Assembly: GCA_944363595.1 (NCBI GenBank)
Contig: CALVUN010000007.1
Location: 1 to 33,855, forward strand
Direction of reading: 5' to 3'
Origin: an uncultured Bacilli bacterium
GTDB lineage: Bacteria > Bacillota_I > Bacilli_A > RF39 > UBA660
DNA: 33,855 nt
Positions 22,853 through 29,797 of the stretch are shown piece by piece. The position numbers and the translations under genes were made by a program. The number at the start of each line of letters is the position of its first letter. The stretch's first letter is position 1. The notes beneath the pieces were generated by a model. The model made no database searches and had not been told where the DNA came from. It was given only the letters and a program-made list of their open reading frames with translations.

Positions 22853-23521
22853 TTAATTTTTAAATTTATATCCGATACTCCAAATAGTTTCTATATAATC
22901 TTTATCTGGGTTTGCTTTTTTTAGTTTATTTCTTATTTTACTTATATGAACATTTAAAGTGTTTTCATCAGCAGAATCCATTGTATCCCATACAGTATCA
23001 AATAACACACTCTTGGTAACAACTTGATTTTCATTTTTCATTAATAGTTTTAATATTTCAAATTCTATTTTAGATAAATTTATTTCTAAATCATTGCATA
23101 TTACTTTGTAAGTTTTTGGATTAAGTTCAATATCACCTATTTTCAAAATATCATCTTGGTTATTTAAATTATGCTTTAAATGGACTTTAATTCTAGCAAG
23201 AAGTTCATCATTATTAAATGGTTTTGTTACATAATCATCAGCACCTAAATTAAATAAATCTAACTTTTTATCTATATCATTAATAGCACTTGTAACAATA
23301 ACTGGAACATTCTTAATATTCTTTAAATCTTTAATGATTTCTTCTCCACTTTTGCCAGGTAACATTAAATCTAAAATAATTAAATCTACACTTTTACCAT
23401 GTAATAATAATGCTTCAGTTCCAGAATAAGCTGATTTAATATTATACCCATTTGTTTTTAAAACTTTTTGTAACATTTCATTTATATCTTTATCATCTTC
23501 AATGATTAAAATTGTTTTCAA
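22853..23521 (-). CDS. OmpR-family response regulator of the BcrA-type ABC unit
   Basis: A 222-residue protein if it starts at the TTG (23519-23521), giving MKTILIIEDDKD, the canonical OmpR start, with GGGAAGTGAT at good spacing. A GTG at 23530 is also possible but too close to the site. D51 lies in LDLMLPG and K101 in TKPF. The winged helix has DTVWDTMDSADENTLNVHI and the end IWSIGYKF. It is the first gene of a unit continuing with ATPase, permease and the single-helix kinase. Confidence 0.9.
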   Translation of the reverse strand: MKTILIIEDDKDINEMLQKVLKTNGYNIKSAYSGTEALLLHGKSVDLIILDLMLPGKSGEEIIKDLKNIKNVPVIVTSAINDIDKKLDLFNLGADDYVTKPFNNDELLARIKVHLKHNLNNQDDILKIGDIELNPKTYKVICNDLEINLSKIEFEILKLLMKNENQVVTKSVLFDTVWDTMDSADENTLNVHISKIRNKLKKANPDKDYIETIWSIGYKFKN

Positions 23522-23547
23522 ATTTATCACTTCCCACTTGCTATATA

Positions 23548-23556
23548 ATTATAGCA
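23548..23556 (-). promoter_or_regulatory. Extended -10 promoter of the third regulator gene
   Basis: TGCTATAAT (TG-n-TATAAT) on the minus strand, 26 bases before the start. The -35 region is poor and overlaps the T-run of the terminator of the preceding kinase gene. Confidence 0.55.
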
Positions 23557-23557
23557 T

Positions 23558-23589
23558 AAAAAAAAGCAAATCTAAAACTATTAGATCTG
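23558..23589 (-). terminator. Terminator of the VanRS-like operon
   Basis: A 9-bp stem with one wobble pair (CAGATCTAA with TTAGATTTG) and a T8 tail on the minus strand, 26 bases after the kinase stop. Confidence 0.8.
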
Positions 23590-23615
23590 TTTTTATTCTT
23601 TGCTTATCTTTAATA

Positions 23616-24704
23616 TTATTTTTTTAGCTCTATATTAAATTCAATAAAACCGTCATCATTTTTAACATTTATTGTTCCACCGTGCAATTCAATAATTTCT
23701 TTTGTAATTGCAAGCCCTAAACCTGCCCCACCTGTTATACTACTTCTTGAATCATCTCCCCTATAAAATTTGTCAAACATTTTATCTAACTTATATTCAG
23801 GTATTTTTTCACTTTTATTTTTAAATCGAATAATGATTTTATTATTTTTTATAGTTAAAGAAATATAAATAGTTGTATTTTTTATACTGTAATTAATTGC
23901 ATTTTTAAGAAGATTGTCAAAAGCTCTTGCTAATTTATCTCCATCGCCATTATACATAACTTTATCTGGTACTGTTAGTTCACATTTTAATTGTTTTTTC
24001 TTATATACTGGATAATATTCATCAACTAACTGTTTTAATAAAAATGAAATATTTATTTCAGTTTTATTTATTGGCATTGAATGTAAATTATATCTTGTGA
24101 TATCAAAAAACTGATTAGTTAACTCTTCGACCCTTAATGCTTTATCTAAAGCTATTTTAATATATTTATCTTGTGTCTTCTTAGAAATGTTTTTTTCATC
24201 ATGCATTAATGTAAGATAACCAATAATAGAAGTTAATGGATTTTTTAAATCGTGAGCCATATACATTATTAAATCATTCTTTTTCTCTTCAGCTTCTTTT
24301 TCTGATTGTTTAGCAAAAATATAATCAGATTTTATTTCATTTAATTTATTACTAAACATACTAACTTCGCTTGGTAATTTGATTGTTTGATTATCTTCTT
24401 GTAAAATTGTATCTAACGACTTATAAACTTCTTGCATTGCATCAACATATTTGGAAATGAATCTATATATTATTATGGAAAGGACAATAGCAATATAAAT
24501 AATAATAACAATATTACGGTTGTAAACTATCCAAGTATAAAGATCATAATTTAAATGGGCAACTAATTCAGATAAAAAGCTTTCGAAAAAAAGTGCCATT
24601 ATAAAATATACAACCATAGACACTATAAATGCTATTATGATATTACCTAATAAGGATAAACTTAATTTTATTTTTTCTTTGGCAATTTCATTTTTCAATT
24701 TCAT
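23616..24704 (-). CDS. VanS-like sensor histidine kinase
   Basis: A 362-residue kinase with two helices (about 16-40 and 66-82) around a short extracellular segment of about 25 residues, then H151 in YMAHDLKNPLTSIIGYL, the N-box FDNLLKNAINYS and a C-terminal block DKFYRGDDSRSS followed by GGAGLGLAITKEI. These blocks match VanS of the VanB/C/D/G type closely. The start overlaps the regulator gene by 17 bases, with GGAG upstream. No D-Ala-D-Lac or D-Ala-D-Ser ligase genes are nearby, so it probably controls something else; the divergent C39-like peptidase is the obvious candidate. Confidence 0.88.
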   Translation of the reverse strand: MKLKNEIAKEKIKLSLSLLGNIIIAFIVSMVVYFIMALFFESFLSELVAHLNYDLYTWIVYNRNIVIIIYIAIVLSIIIYRFISKYVDAMQEVYKSLDTILQEDNQTIKLPSEVSMFSNKLNEIKSDYIFAKQSEKEAEEKKNDLIMYMAHDLKNPLTSIIGYLTLMHDEKNISKKTQDKYIKIALDKALRVEELTNQFFDITRYNLHSMPINKTEINISFLLKQLVDEYYPVYKKKQLKCELTVPDKVMYNGDGDKLARAFDNLLKNAINYSIKNTTIYISLTIKNNKIIIRFKNKSEKIPEYKLDKMFDKFYRGDDSRSSITGGAGLGLAITKEIIELHGGTINVKNDDGFIEFNIELKK

Positions 24705-25374
24705 AACCTACTCCCCATATTGTCTTAATAAACTTTGGGTTCTTTGTATTTTCGTGAAGTTTTTCTCTTATTCTTCTAATGTGTACCATCACTGTATTAT
24801 TACTATCATAATATTTTTCTTTCCATACACTTTCAAATAATTCTTCAGAGCTTACAACTCTACCCATGTTTTTAGCTAAATATAATACGATATCAAACTC
24901 GGTTGGAGTTAAATCGACTGGTTTATCATATAATAGACATTTATGTTCTACTACATTTATAACTAATCCGCGTATTTCTATAATATTATCTTTATTTTTA
25001 TTGTCATTATATAATGTATATCTACGTAAAGCAGATTTTACTCTAGCTAATAGTTCTAATGGATTAAATGGTTTTGTTATGTAGTCATCTGCACCAAGTG
25101 TAAGTCCCATTATTTTATCTTTATCTTCTATTTTAGCTGTTAACATTATTACTGGAAATTTATATCTTTTTTCTCTAATATATTGGCAAATTTTAAATCC
25201 ACTGATGTTTTTTACCATAACATCTAAAATAGCTAAATCTATTTTATTTTCATCAATACATTTAATTGCTTCTTCAGAGGTATTATATTTAAAAACATTA
25301 TAATTTTCATTTTTTAAATATACTTCTACAAGATCAGCTATTTCTTTCTCGTCATCCAATACTAAAATATTCAT
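24688..25374 (-). CDS. VanR-like response regulator
   Basis: A 228-residue OmpR-family regulator with strong VanR character along its length: EIADLVEVYLKNENYNVFKY near the N-terminus, LGADDYITKPFNPLELLARVK, LTPTEFDI, NNTVMVHIRRIREKL and IWGVGYEIEK at the end. D51 and K101 are present. The usual LPG/LPN after the phospho-acceptor is replaced by VKN (DVMVKNISG), an unusual change in a conserved loop. An AGGAGG-like GGGAGG precedes the ATG. It is expected to bind direct repeats in the divergent promoter region. Confidence 0.9.
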   Translation of the reverse strand: MNILVLDDEKEIADLVEVYLKNENYNVFKYNTSEEAIKCIDENKIDLAILDVMVKNISGFKICQYIREKRYKFPVIMLTAKIEDKDKIMGLTLGADDYITKPFNPLELLARVKSALRRYTLYNDNKNKDNIIEIRGLVINVVEHKCLLYDKPVDLTPTEFDIVLYLAKNMGRVVSSEELFESVWKEKYYDSNNTVMVHIRRIREKLHENTKNPKFIKTIWGVGYEIEK

Positions 25375-25390
25375 ATTTTCCTCCCATTAA

Positions 25391-25399
25391 ATTATATCA
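25391..25399 (-). promoter_or_regulatory. Extended -10 promoter of the VanRS-like operon
   Basis: TGATATAAT (TG-n-TATAAT) on the minus strand, 16 bases before the start; the -35 is poor (AAAAAT), as for a promoter needing its activator. Confidence 0.55.
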
Positions 25400-25433
25400 C
25401 AATTTCTTATTTGATTTTTAATTAGATGAAGAT

Positions 25434-25454
25434 TGTAAGAAAATCGTAAGTTTT
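25434..25454. promoter_or_regulatory. VanR-box-like direct repeats between divergent genes
   Basis: Two direct copies with an 11-base (one helical turn) period, both containing GTAAG: TTGTAAGAAAA then TCGTAAGTTTT. VanR binding sites are described as TCGTAnGAAA-type direct repeats, so this is a good candidate operator. It lies about 40 bases upstream of both the peptidase -10 and the vanRS-like -10. Confidence 0.6.
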
Positions 25455-25493
25455 TTTTAATTTAATTTTAAAACTTTTTTTCTCCTAAAATTC

Positions 25494-25499
25494 TATAAT
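25494..25499 (+). promoter_or_regulatory. -10 box of the C39-like peptidase gene
   Basis: Perfect TATAAT without a recognisable -35 (AAACTT at the 17-base position), suggesting activator dependence on the repeats at 25434-25454. Confidence 0.55.
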
Positions 25500-25530
25500 T
25501 AAATCATAATTAAAAAGGAGGAAACGAGAA

Positions 25531-26244
25531 ATGAAAAAAATAATATTAATTTATGTAATTATAATTGGATTATTATTACTTTGTATAACAAGTAATAAAC
25601 AACTATTAAATAACATTTATCATAAAATTTTCGATGGGTATTTAATAATCAAACAAGATTCAAATGAAAACTATAATGGCATAGGACAAAAAGATGTTTA
25701 TAACAAAGATGGATATTTTACTACATTTACGACTTCTAGTGATAAAACTTATAAAGAGTACAAACAAAATGGAGATTCTTCATGGAGTAATAAAGAATAT
25801 TGGAATGGGAAAATGCAAGATACTGGGTGTGGCATTACTGTTTTATCTATTATTTTAAGTGGATATGGAATGAACTATACACCTGAAGATTTAAGGAAAA
25901 AATATTATCCGGTAATGGATTATGCAAATTTATCTGATGAATTATCTGATACATATGGAATAAATAATTCTGATTTTTATTTTGATGCTACTCATCTTTC
26001 ATCAGATTCAATAATTAAACATTTGCAAAGTAAAAGACCAATTATTATTTGCGTATGGAGTAATGGTGAAGAAAACAGATGGACATCTACTTCTCATTAT
26101 ATGGCTTTATTAGCTACTGATGGAGAAATGGTTTATGTATCAAATCCAAATGGATTAAAAAATAATAGCAAAAGTTCTGGATGGTATGATATTGATGAAG
26201 TAGTTCCTTATATTGCAAAGGCATTATATATAGAATCTTACTAA
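25531..26244 (+). CDS. Secreted/anchored C39-like papain-fold cysteine peptidase
   Basis: A 237-residue protein with a hydrophobic N-terminus (about 3-19; Cys18 is there, but the residues before it do not make a good lipobox). The catalytic domain spans about 85-235: Q96 and Cys100 in MQDTGCGIT, then a helix, TPEDL, His189 in SHYMALLA and Asn205 in YVSNPNG. This is the C39-like (Peptidase_C39_2) pattern. Relatives cleave peptides or act on cell-wall or bacteriocin substrates; the true substrate is unknown. It has a strong AAGGAGG site and is transcribed divergently from the VanRS-like genes, probably under their control. It is the only plus-strand gene among the minus-strand defence modules. 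Confidence 0.82.
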   Translation: MKKIILIYVIIIGLLLLCITSNKQLLNNIYHKIFDGYLIIKQDSNENYNGIGQKDVYNKDGYFTTFTTSSDKTYKEYKQNGDSSWSNKEYWNGKMQDTGCGITVLSIILSGYGMNYTPEDLRKKYYPVMDYANLSDELSDTYGINNSDFYFDATHLSSDSIIKHLQSKRPIIICVWSNGEENRWTSTSHYMALLATDGEMVYVSNPNGLKNNSKSSGWYDIDEVVPYIAKALYIESY

Positions 26245-26329
26245 TTACAATAAAGTTTAATATTTAAATATGCTATTTTAGTATTAATATAGATTTTCTA
26301 ACTTCAATATTTAAACAAAACTTATATAA

Positions 26330-26369
26330 AATAAAAACTGATTTAGTTTATAAATATCTAAATCAGTTT
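26330..26369. terminator. Strong terminator of the tRNA gene (also downstream of the C39 gene)
   Basis: A perfect 12-bp stem (AAACTGATTTAG at 26335-26346 with CTAAATCAGTTT at 26358-26369). The minus strand has the better T-run (TTTTTATTTT), so it mainly ends the tRNA transcript. Convergent genes make it useful for both. Confidence 0.8.
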
Positions 26370-26383
26370 GATTAACATAAAAA

Positions 26384-26460
26384 TGGCGTCCTCGATTGGA
26401 ATCGAACCAACGGCCTATCGCTTAGGAGGCGATCGCTCTATCCTACTGAGCTACGAGGAC
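26384..26460 (-). tRNA. tRNA-Arg (anticodon CCT)
   Basis: A full cloverleaf on the minus strand: acceptor GTCCTCG pairs with CGAGGAC, D-stem GCTC/GAGC, anticodon stem ATCGC/GCGAT around the loop CTCCTAA (anticodon CCT, reading AGG), T-stem GTTGG/CCAAT with the loop TTCGATT, discriminator G and an encoded CCA. Confidence 0.97.
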
Positions 26461-26480
26461 ATAATGTTATTATATCATTA

Positions 26481-26513
26481 TTAAAAGAAAAAGAAAAGGT
26501 TTAAAAGCCTTTT
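26481..26513 (-). terminator. Terminator of the HD-domain gene
   Basis: Stem AAAAGG/CCTTTT (26494-26499 and 26508-26513) with a T-rich tail on the minus strand; it overlaps the stop codon. A TGATATAAT extended -10 for the tRNA follows directly at about 26472-26480. Confidence 0.6.
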
Positions 26514-27013
26514 CCTGCAACTAATGCTAAAATAAATAGTGCATTTTGCATTTTAAATAAGAATGTTTTACTATACGATGTTGCAAATTCATATGTTGCT
26601 ACACATTTATCAACAATACTTACAACCCAACTTTCCATATATTTTGGAATATGGTTTGGGATAAGTGGAAACATATGTGAATAGATGATATCTTTTTCTT
26701 TATCTGTTAAGATAAACATGGAGTCGGCATTTTCGACGGCTTTTTTTGGATGATAAAAAGCACTTAAACGTTTTTCTTTGTTATTTAATTGTTCATCCAA
26801 GAAAAAGTCATGCAATAAACCAGCACGAGCTGTCTGTCTTGCATCTAATTTTAAAAATTTACTTACTTTATATGAATAGTATGATACTCTTAGTGAATGT
26901 TCTAATCTTGTTATTCCATGATGACGACAACCATCTATTTTTGTAAAATCTTTATTATTGATAATGTTATTTATTATATAATTGTATTCTTTATCTCTTA
27001 ATTGATAACTCAT
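26501..27013 (-). CDS. HD-domain phosphohydrolase-like protein
   Basis: With the start at 27011-27013 (GAGGTG about 9 bases upstream) the protein has 170 residues. Metal ligands of an HD domain are visible: H39 in LEHSLRV, H68-D69 in GLLHDFF and D135 in SIVDK, with H113 in YSHMF. HD proteins of this size hydrolyse phosphate esters of nucleotides or other small molecules; the specific substrate is unknown. The C-terminal 40 residues are more hydrophobic. It is a single-gene unit with an extended -10 promoter. Confidence 0.82.
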   Translation of the reverse strand: MSYQLRDKEYNYIINNIINNKDFTKIDGCRHHGITRLEHSLRVSYYSYKVSKFLKLDARQTARAGLLHDFFLDEQLNNKEKRLSAFYHPKKAVENADSMFILTDKEKDIIYSHMFPLIPNHIPKYMESWVVSIVDKCVATYEFATSYSKTFLFKMQNALFILALVAGKGF

Positions 27014-27046
27014 TATTCTTAACACCTCAAATTTTCTACCTAATAT

Positions 27047-27055
27047 AGTATATCA
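27047..27055 (-). promoter_or_regulatory. Extended -10 promoter of the HD-domain gene
   Basis: TGATATACT on the minus strand (TG-n-TATACT), 34 bases before the start codon; no clear -35. Confidence 0.45.
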
Positions 27056-27095
27056 TATTTTTTGTTTTGTTAGAATAAGAAAAGCTTATTTTTTT

Positions 27096-27125
27096 CAAGA
27101 AAAATAGATAATATGTAAAATTATC
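27096..27125 (-). terminator. Possible terminator of the 139-residue protein gene
   Basis: Stem GATAAT/ATTATC (27107-27112 and 27120-27125) followed on the minus strand by TATTTTTC, directly at the stop codon. The stem is short and AT-rich. Confidence 0.45.
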
Positions 27126-27545
27126 TTATTTTCCTAGCATATTTAATAAATTGATTTTAAACATATCTTTTTCAGCATGTGTCTTAGATACCATGACACC
27201 TTTATATGTTGATAATTCTTTTTGGTGTCCTTCATTTAATATTTCTTCTGGTGTAATTGTGTCAAGCATTACTATTCTTTGATTTTCATAGACACTATAA
27301 TGTAAGACTATTTCTCCATGAACTTTAGCAAACATACTATCTGTTGGTAACTTTAATTCATATTTTGTTATTTTTTCTTTAGTGTTTTTTGAAACAACAA
27401 CACCTTTAAAGATACCTTCACGGAATTCTGGATAATGATCAAACATTAATTTTTTATAAGCAAGCATATTATATTTTTTAACTGCTCTTTCTTTCTTTCT
27501 AAATTCATTTTCGTTTAAATACTCAATAACATAATTGTTTTTCAT
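27126..27545 (-). CDS. Conserved-looking hypothetical cytoplasmic protein
   Basis: A 139-residue soluble protein that was not recognised. It has a basic, helical N-terminus (NENEFRKKERAVKKYNML), no signal or membrane segment, and a predicted beta-rich middle (IVLHYSVYENQRIVMLDTIT). The phrases GVVVSKNTKE and GVMVSKTHAE recur, about 65 residues apart, suggesting an internal duplication. It is driven by a consensus promoter and has a GGGGG-containing ribosome site 10 bases before the ATG. Single-gene unit, divergent from sortase B. Confidence 0.75.
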   Translation of the reverse strand: MKNNYVIEYLNENEFRKKERAVKKYNMLAYKKLMFDHYPEFREGIFKGVVVSKNTKEKITKYELKLPTDSMFAKVHGEIVLHYSVYENQRIVMLDTITPEEILNEGHQKELSTYKGVMVSKTHAEKDMFKINLLNMLGK

Positions 27546-27590
27546 ATTTATAACCCCCTTTATTTATACACCCAACCTAAGTGTATTTAG

Positions 27591-27619
27591 ATTATAGCAT
27601 ATTTTTACCCTTTTGTCAA
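27591..27619 (-). promoter_or_regulatory. Consensus promoter of the 139-residue protein gene, with a 5' leader hairpin
   Basis: Perfect TTGACA, 17 bases and perfect TATAAT (also TGC extended) on the minus strand. A perfect 6-bp stem (ATACAC/GTGTAT, 27566-27571 and 27581-27586) lies at the very 5' end of the predicted transcript, which could stabilise the mRNA. Confidence 0.8.
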
Positions 27620-27623
27620 ATTA

Positions 27624-27652
27624 TTGCATTTTGTTTACTTTTTTAGTATAAT
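27624..27652 (+). promoter_or_regulatory. Promoter of sortase B
   Basis: TTGCAT, 17 bases and perfect TATAAT, predicted start near 27659, only 10 bases before the ATG. This rules out the longer reading frame that begins at 27624. Confidence 0.65.
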
Positions 27653-27668
27653 TATTTTTGGTGAAAGT

Positions 27669-28499
27669 ATGGCAAAAAGAAAGAAAAAAGTAAAAAGGAC
27701 ATTGAAATTGTGGGTTTGGATTGTACTTGCTTTGATATGTATTATGGTTGTTTTATTTTCTTTAGTTAATATCTTTTTTTGGAAAAAAGATAGTGATACC
27801 GCGAATGAAATTTTAACGGACGTTACTGATACTACTGATATTGAAGAAATTCAAGATAATGAACAAACAGAGCTAGTTAATCAACCTGATGATAGTAATA
27901 GTGATTATTGGTATTATATTAAATTTCCTTTAATTAATGTTGATTTTACGGAATTAATTAAAAAAAATAGTGATACAGCTGGATGGATTAATGTTAATAA
28001 TACTAATATTAATTATCCTTATGTTTGGACAACTGATAATGAGTATTATTTGAATCATTCTTACGATAAGAGCTATAATGAAGCAGGATGGGTATTTCTT
28101 GATTATCGTAATAATAAGGATCTTACTAGTAAAAATAATATTTTATATGCTCATAGTAGACTTGATAAGACAATGTTTGGTAGTTTGAGTAAAGTTTTAA
28201 AAGAGGAATGGTATACGAATAAGGATAATCATATTATTAGGCTTTCAACAGAAAAGGAAAATACGTTATGGCAAATTTTTAGTGTATATAAGATTAAAGA
28301 AGAAAGCTATTATATTACAACTGATTTTGCTAGTGATAGTGAATATCAGACATTTCTTGATACAATTAAGGGAAGAAGTTTATATGATTTTAATACATCC
28401 CTTTCTGTAGATGATAAAATTTTAACATTGTCTACTTGTTATTCTGATACAGAAAGAACAGTTGTACATGCTAAACTTATTAAAAGACAGGCAAGATAA
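27669..28499 (+). CDS. srtB: Class B sortase
   Basis: With the start at 27669 the enzyme has 276 residues. The N-terminus is cytoplasmic and very basic (KRKKKVKR), followed by one membrane helix (about 14-37), an acidic linker, and the sortase domain (about 85-270). Catalytic residues are His162 in YAHSRL, Cys257 in TLSTCYSD and Arg263 in ERTVVHA. The block INYPYVWTTDNEYYLNHSYD is characteristic of class B. It anchors surface proteins to the wall or builds pili in relatives. No substrate with a sorting signal lies next to it. A GGTGA site precedes the ATG. Confidence 0.9.
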   Translation: MAKRKKKVKRTLKLWVWIVLALICIMVVLFSLVNIFFWKKDSDTANEILTDVTDTTDIEEIQDNEQTELVNQPDDSNSDYWYYIKFPLINVDFTELIKKNSDTAGWINVNNTNINYPYVWTTDNEYYLNHSYDKSYNEAGWVFLDYRNNKDLTSKNNILYAHSRLDKTMFGSLSKVLKEEWYTNKDNHIIRLSTEKENTLWQIFSVYKIKEESYYITTDFASDSEYQTFLDTIKGRSLYDFNTSLSVDDKILTLSTCYSDTERTVVHAKLIKRQAR

Positions 28500-28529
28500 A
28501 AGAAAGTGAGAAATACTTTCTTTTATTTA
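28498..28529 (+). terminator. Terminator of sortase B
   Basis: A perfect 10-bp stem (AAAAGAAAGT with ACTTTCTTTT, 28498-28507 and 28515-28524) with T's at the end; it begins inside the stop codon. Confidence 0.8.
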
Positions 28530-28601
28530 TGATAAATTATGTATGGAAATTGTTTAATTTTAAAAAATTTACTCTATTTTACTGAACTATGTTATATTTT
28601 T

Positions 28602-28630
28602 TTGACAAAAACATTAATTTTTTTTAAAAT
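28602..28630 (+). promoter_or_regulatory. Promoter of the alpha/beta hydrolase gene
   Basis: Perfect TTGACA, 17 bases and TAAAAT, predicted start near 28637, 13 bases before the ATG at 28650. The longer frame from 28539 lies upstream of this promoter and is not used. Confidence 0.75.
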
Positions 28631-28649
28631 AGCTTCAGGTGATGGAAAT

Positions 28650-29705
28650 ATGGGAAATGTTAACTTTATAATGTCCGATGGATTACTTATTAATGGGGCT
28701 TTAATAGGAAATATTGAATCTTCTAATTTAGTTATTATGCTTCATAGTGGGGGTTATGATTATCATGAACATGGGGTAAAGAATGTAATTAAAGATGGTG
28801 ATAGAAGAATAAAAAATTATTATAATCAATTAGGAAATTATGATTATTTAAGTAATTGTTTGAAAGATGATTGTGCTATATTATTAATTGACCAAAGAAA
28901 TCATGGTAAAAGTGGTAAAAATATAGATATTGAGAAAATGATCCAAGAAATAAAAAGAATTAATTCTAATATTAATAATTCTATTATAAAAGAAATAATT
29001 GATTGTTTTCTAAAAAATGATAAAAAGAAATTAAATGTGATAGTTGAATCTTTAAATTTAAATGAAGATGAAAAAGATAAAATGGCAGTTTTAATAAAAA
29101 GGCCAATTATTAAAGATATGTCATTTTTACAAATGAAAGATGATTTGGTAGAAGTTCTACAACAATTAAAATATATTAAAAGTTTTCCTAACATTCATTT
29201 AGTTGGTACTTGTATGGGAGGATTAGTTGCTAGTTTATATGCAATTGAAAATCCAGAAAATATTAAGTCATTAACTTTATTTTCTCCATTATTGGCATTT
29301 GATGCTGTATTTTTAAAGCCAGAATCTGAATTTGGAGTAAAGAAATTTAATATTATTAATTCTGGTGGACAATTTAGAATGGGAAATGCTGTAGAGGGAA
29401 TGAATACTCAAAAGGAAATAGAATTTATAAGTCAAACTTTTTATAAAAAATTTGAACAGTTAAATATACCAACGCTTTGTATTCAAGGAATGGATGATGC
29501 TTTAATTCCTTATATGGAACAAAATAAAATCTTTTATAATTTTATAAAATATAAAGATGAACATAATTTAGCTCCAGTTTACTATACACAAATTGATAAT
29601 GCTGTGCATTGTTTATATAATGGTATTTTCCCCGCTTTAATGGAAGTTACTAATTTTATTACTAGTAATTTTGAAGATGAAAAACAAAAGCAAAATAAAC
29701 TATAG
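28650..29705 (+). CDS. Alpha/beta hydrolase with a Cys in the nucleophile elbow
   Basis: A 351-residue protein with the alpha/beta-hydrolase pattern: an HxGG-like oxyanion segment (LHSGGYDYHEHG), ILLIDQRNHGKSG, the nucleophile elbow LVGTCMGGLVA, then GMDDALIP (acid) and NAVHCLY (His). The elbow residue is Cys188 (codon TGT at 29211-29213) in place of the usual Ser. A helical insertion of about 80 residues (near 90-170) forms a lid. Cys nucleophiles occur in dienelactone-hydrolase-like enzymes and in some thioesterase-like proteins. The substrate is unknown. No signal peptide. An AGGTGAT site lies 7 bases before the ATG. It is a single-gene unit convergent with ppdK. Confidence 0.82.
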   Translation: MGNVNFIMSDGLLINGALIGNIESSNLVIMLHSGGYDYHEHGVKNVIKDGDRRIKNYYNQLGNYDYLSNCLKDDCAILLIDQRNHGKSGKNIDIEKMIQEIKRINSNINNSIIKEIIDCFLKNDKKKLNVIVESLNLNEDEKDKMAVLIKRPIIKDMSFLQMKDDLVEVLQQLKYIKSFPNIHLVGTCMGGLVASLYAIENPENIKSLTLFSPLLAFDAVFLKPESEFGVKKFNIINSGGQFRMGNAVEGMNTQKEIEFISQTFYKKFEQLNIPTLCIQGMDDALIPYMEQNKIFYNFIKYKDEHNLAPVYYTQIDNAVHCLYNGIFPALMEVTNFITSNFEDEKQKQNKL

Positions 29706-29726
29706 ATATAATTTTAATTATTATTT

Positions 29727-29764
29727 AAAAAGACTAGGATAAATGATATCCTAGTCTTTTTTTA
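29727..29764. terminator. Bidirectional terminator between the hydrolase gene and ppdK
   Basis: A stem of about 13 bp (AAAGACTAGGATA with TATCCTAGTCTTT) has A's on the left and T's on the right, so it works for both convergent transcripts. Confidence 0.88.
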
Positions 29765-29797
29765 TTATAATATATTTTATTTTTTAATTACTTTATA

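Noticed and set aside
23616-25374. Vancomycin resistance locus
   Set aside because: Only vanRS-like genes are present; there is no vanHAX, vanC, vanT or vanY homologue in the window.
28901-29194. 97-codon minus-strand frame inside the hydrolase gene
   Set aside because: Lies antisense to the helical lid region, hydrophobic low-complexity composition, no ribosome binding site.
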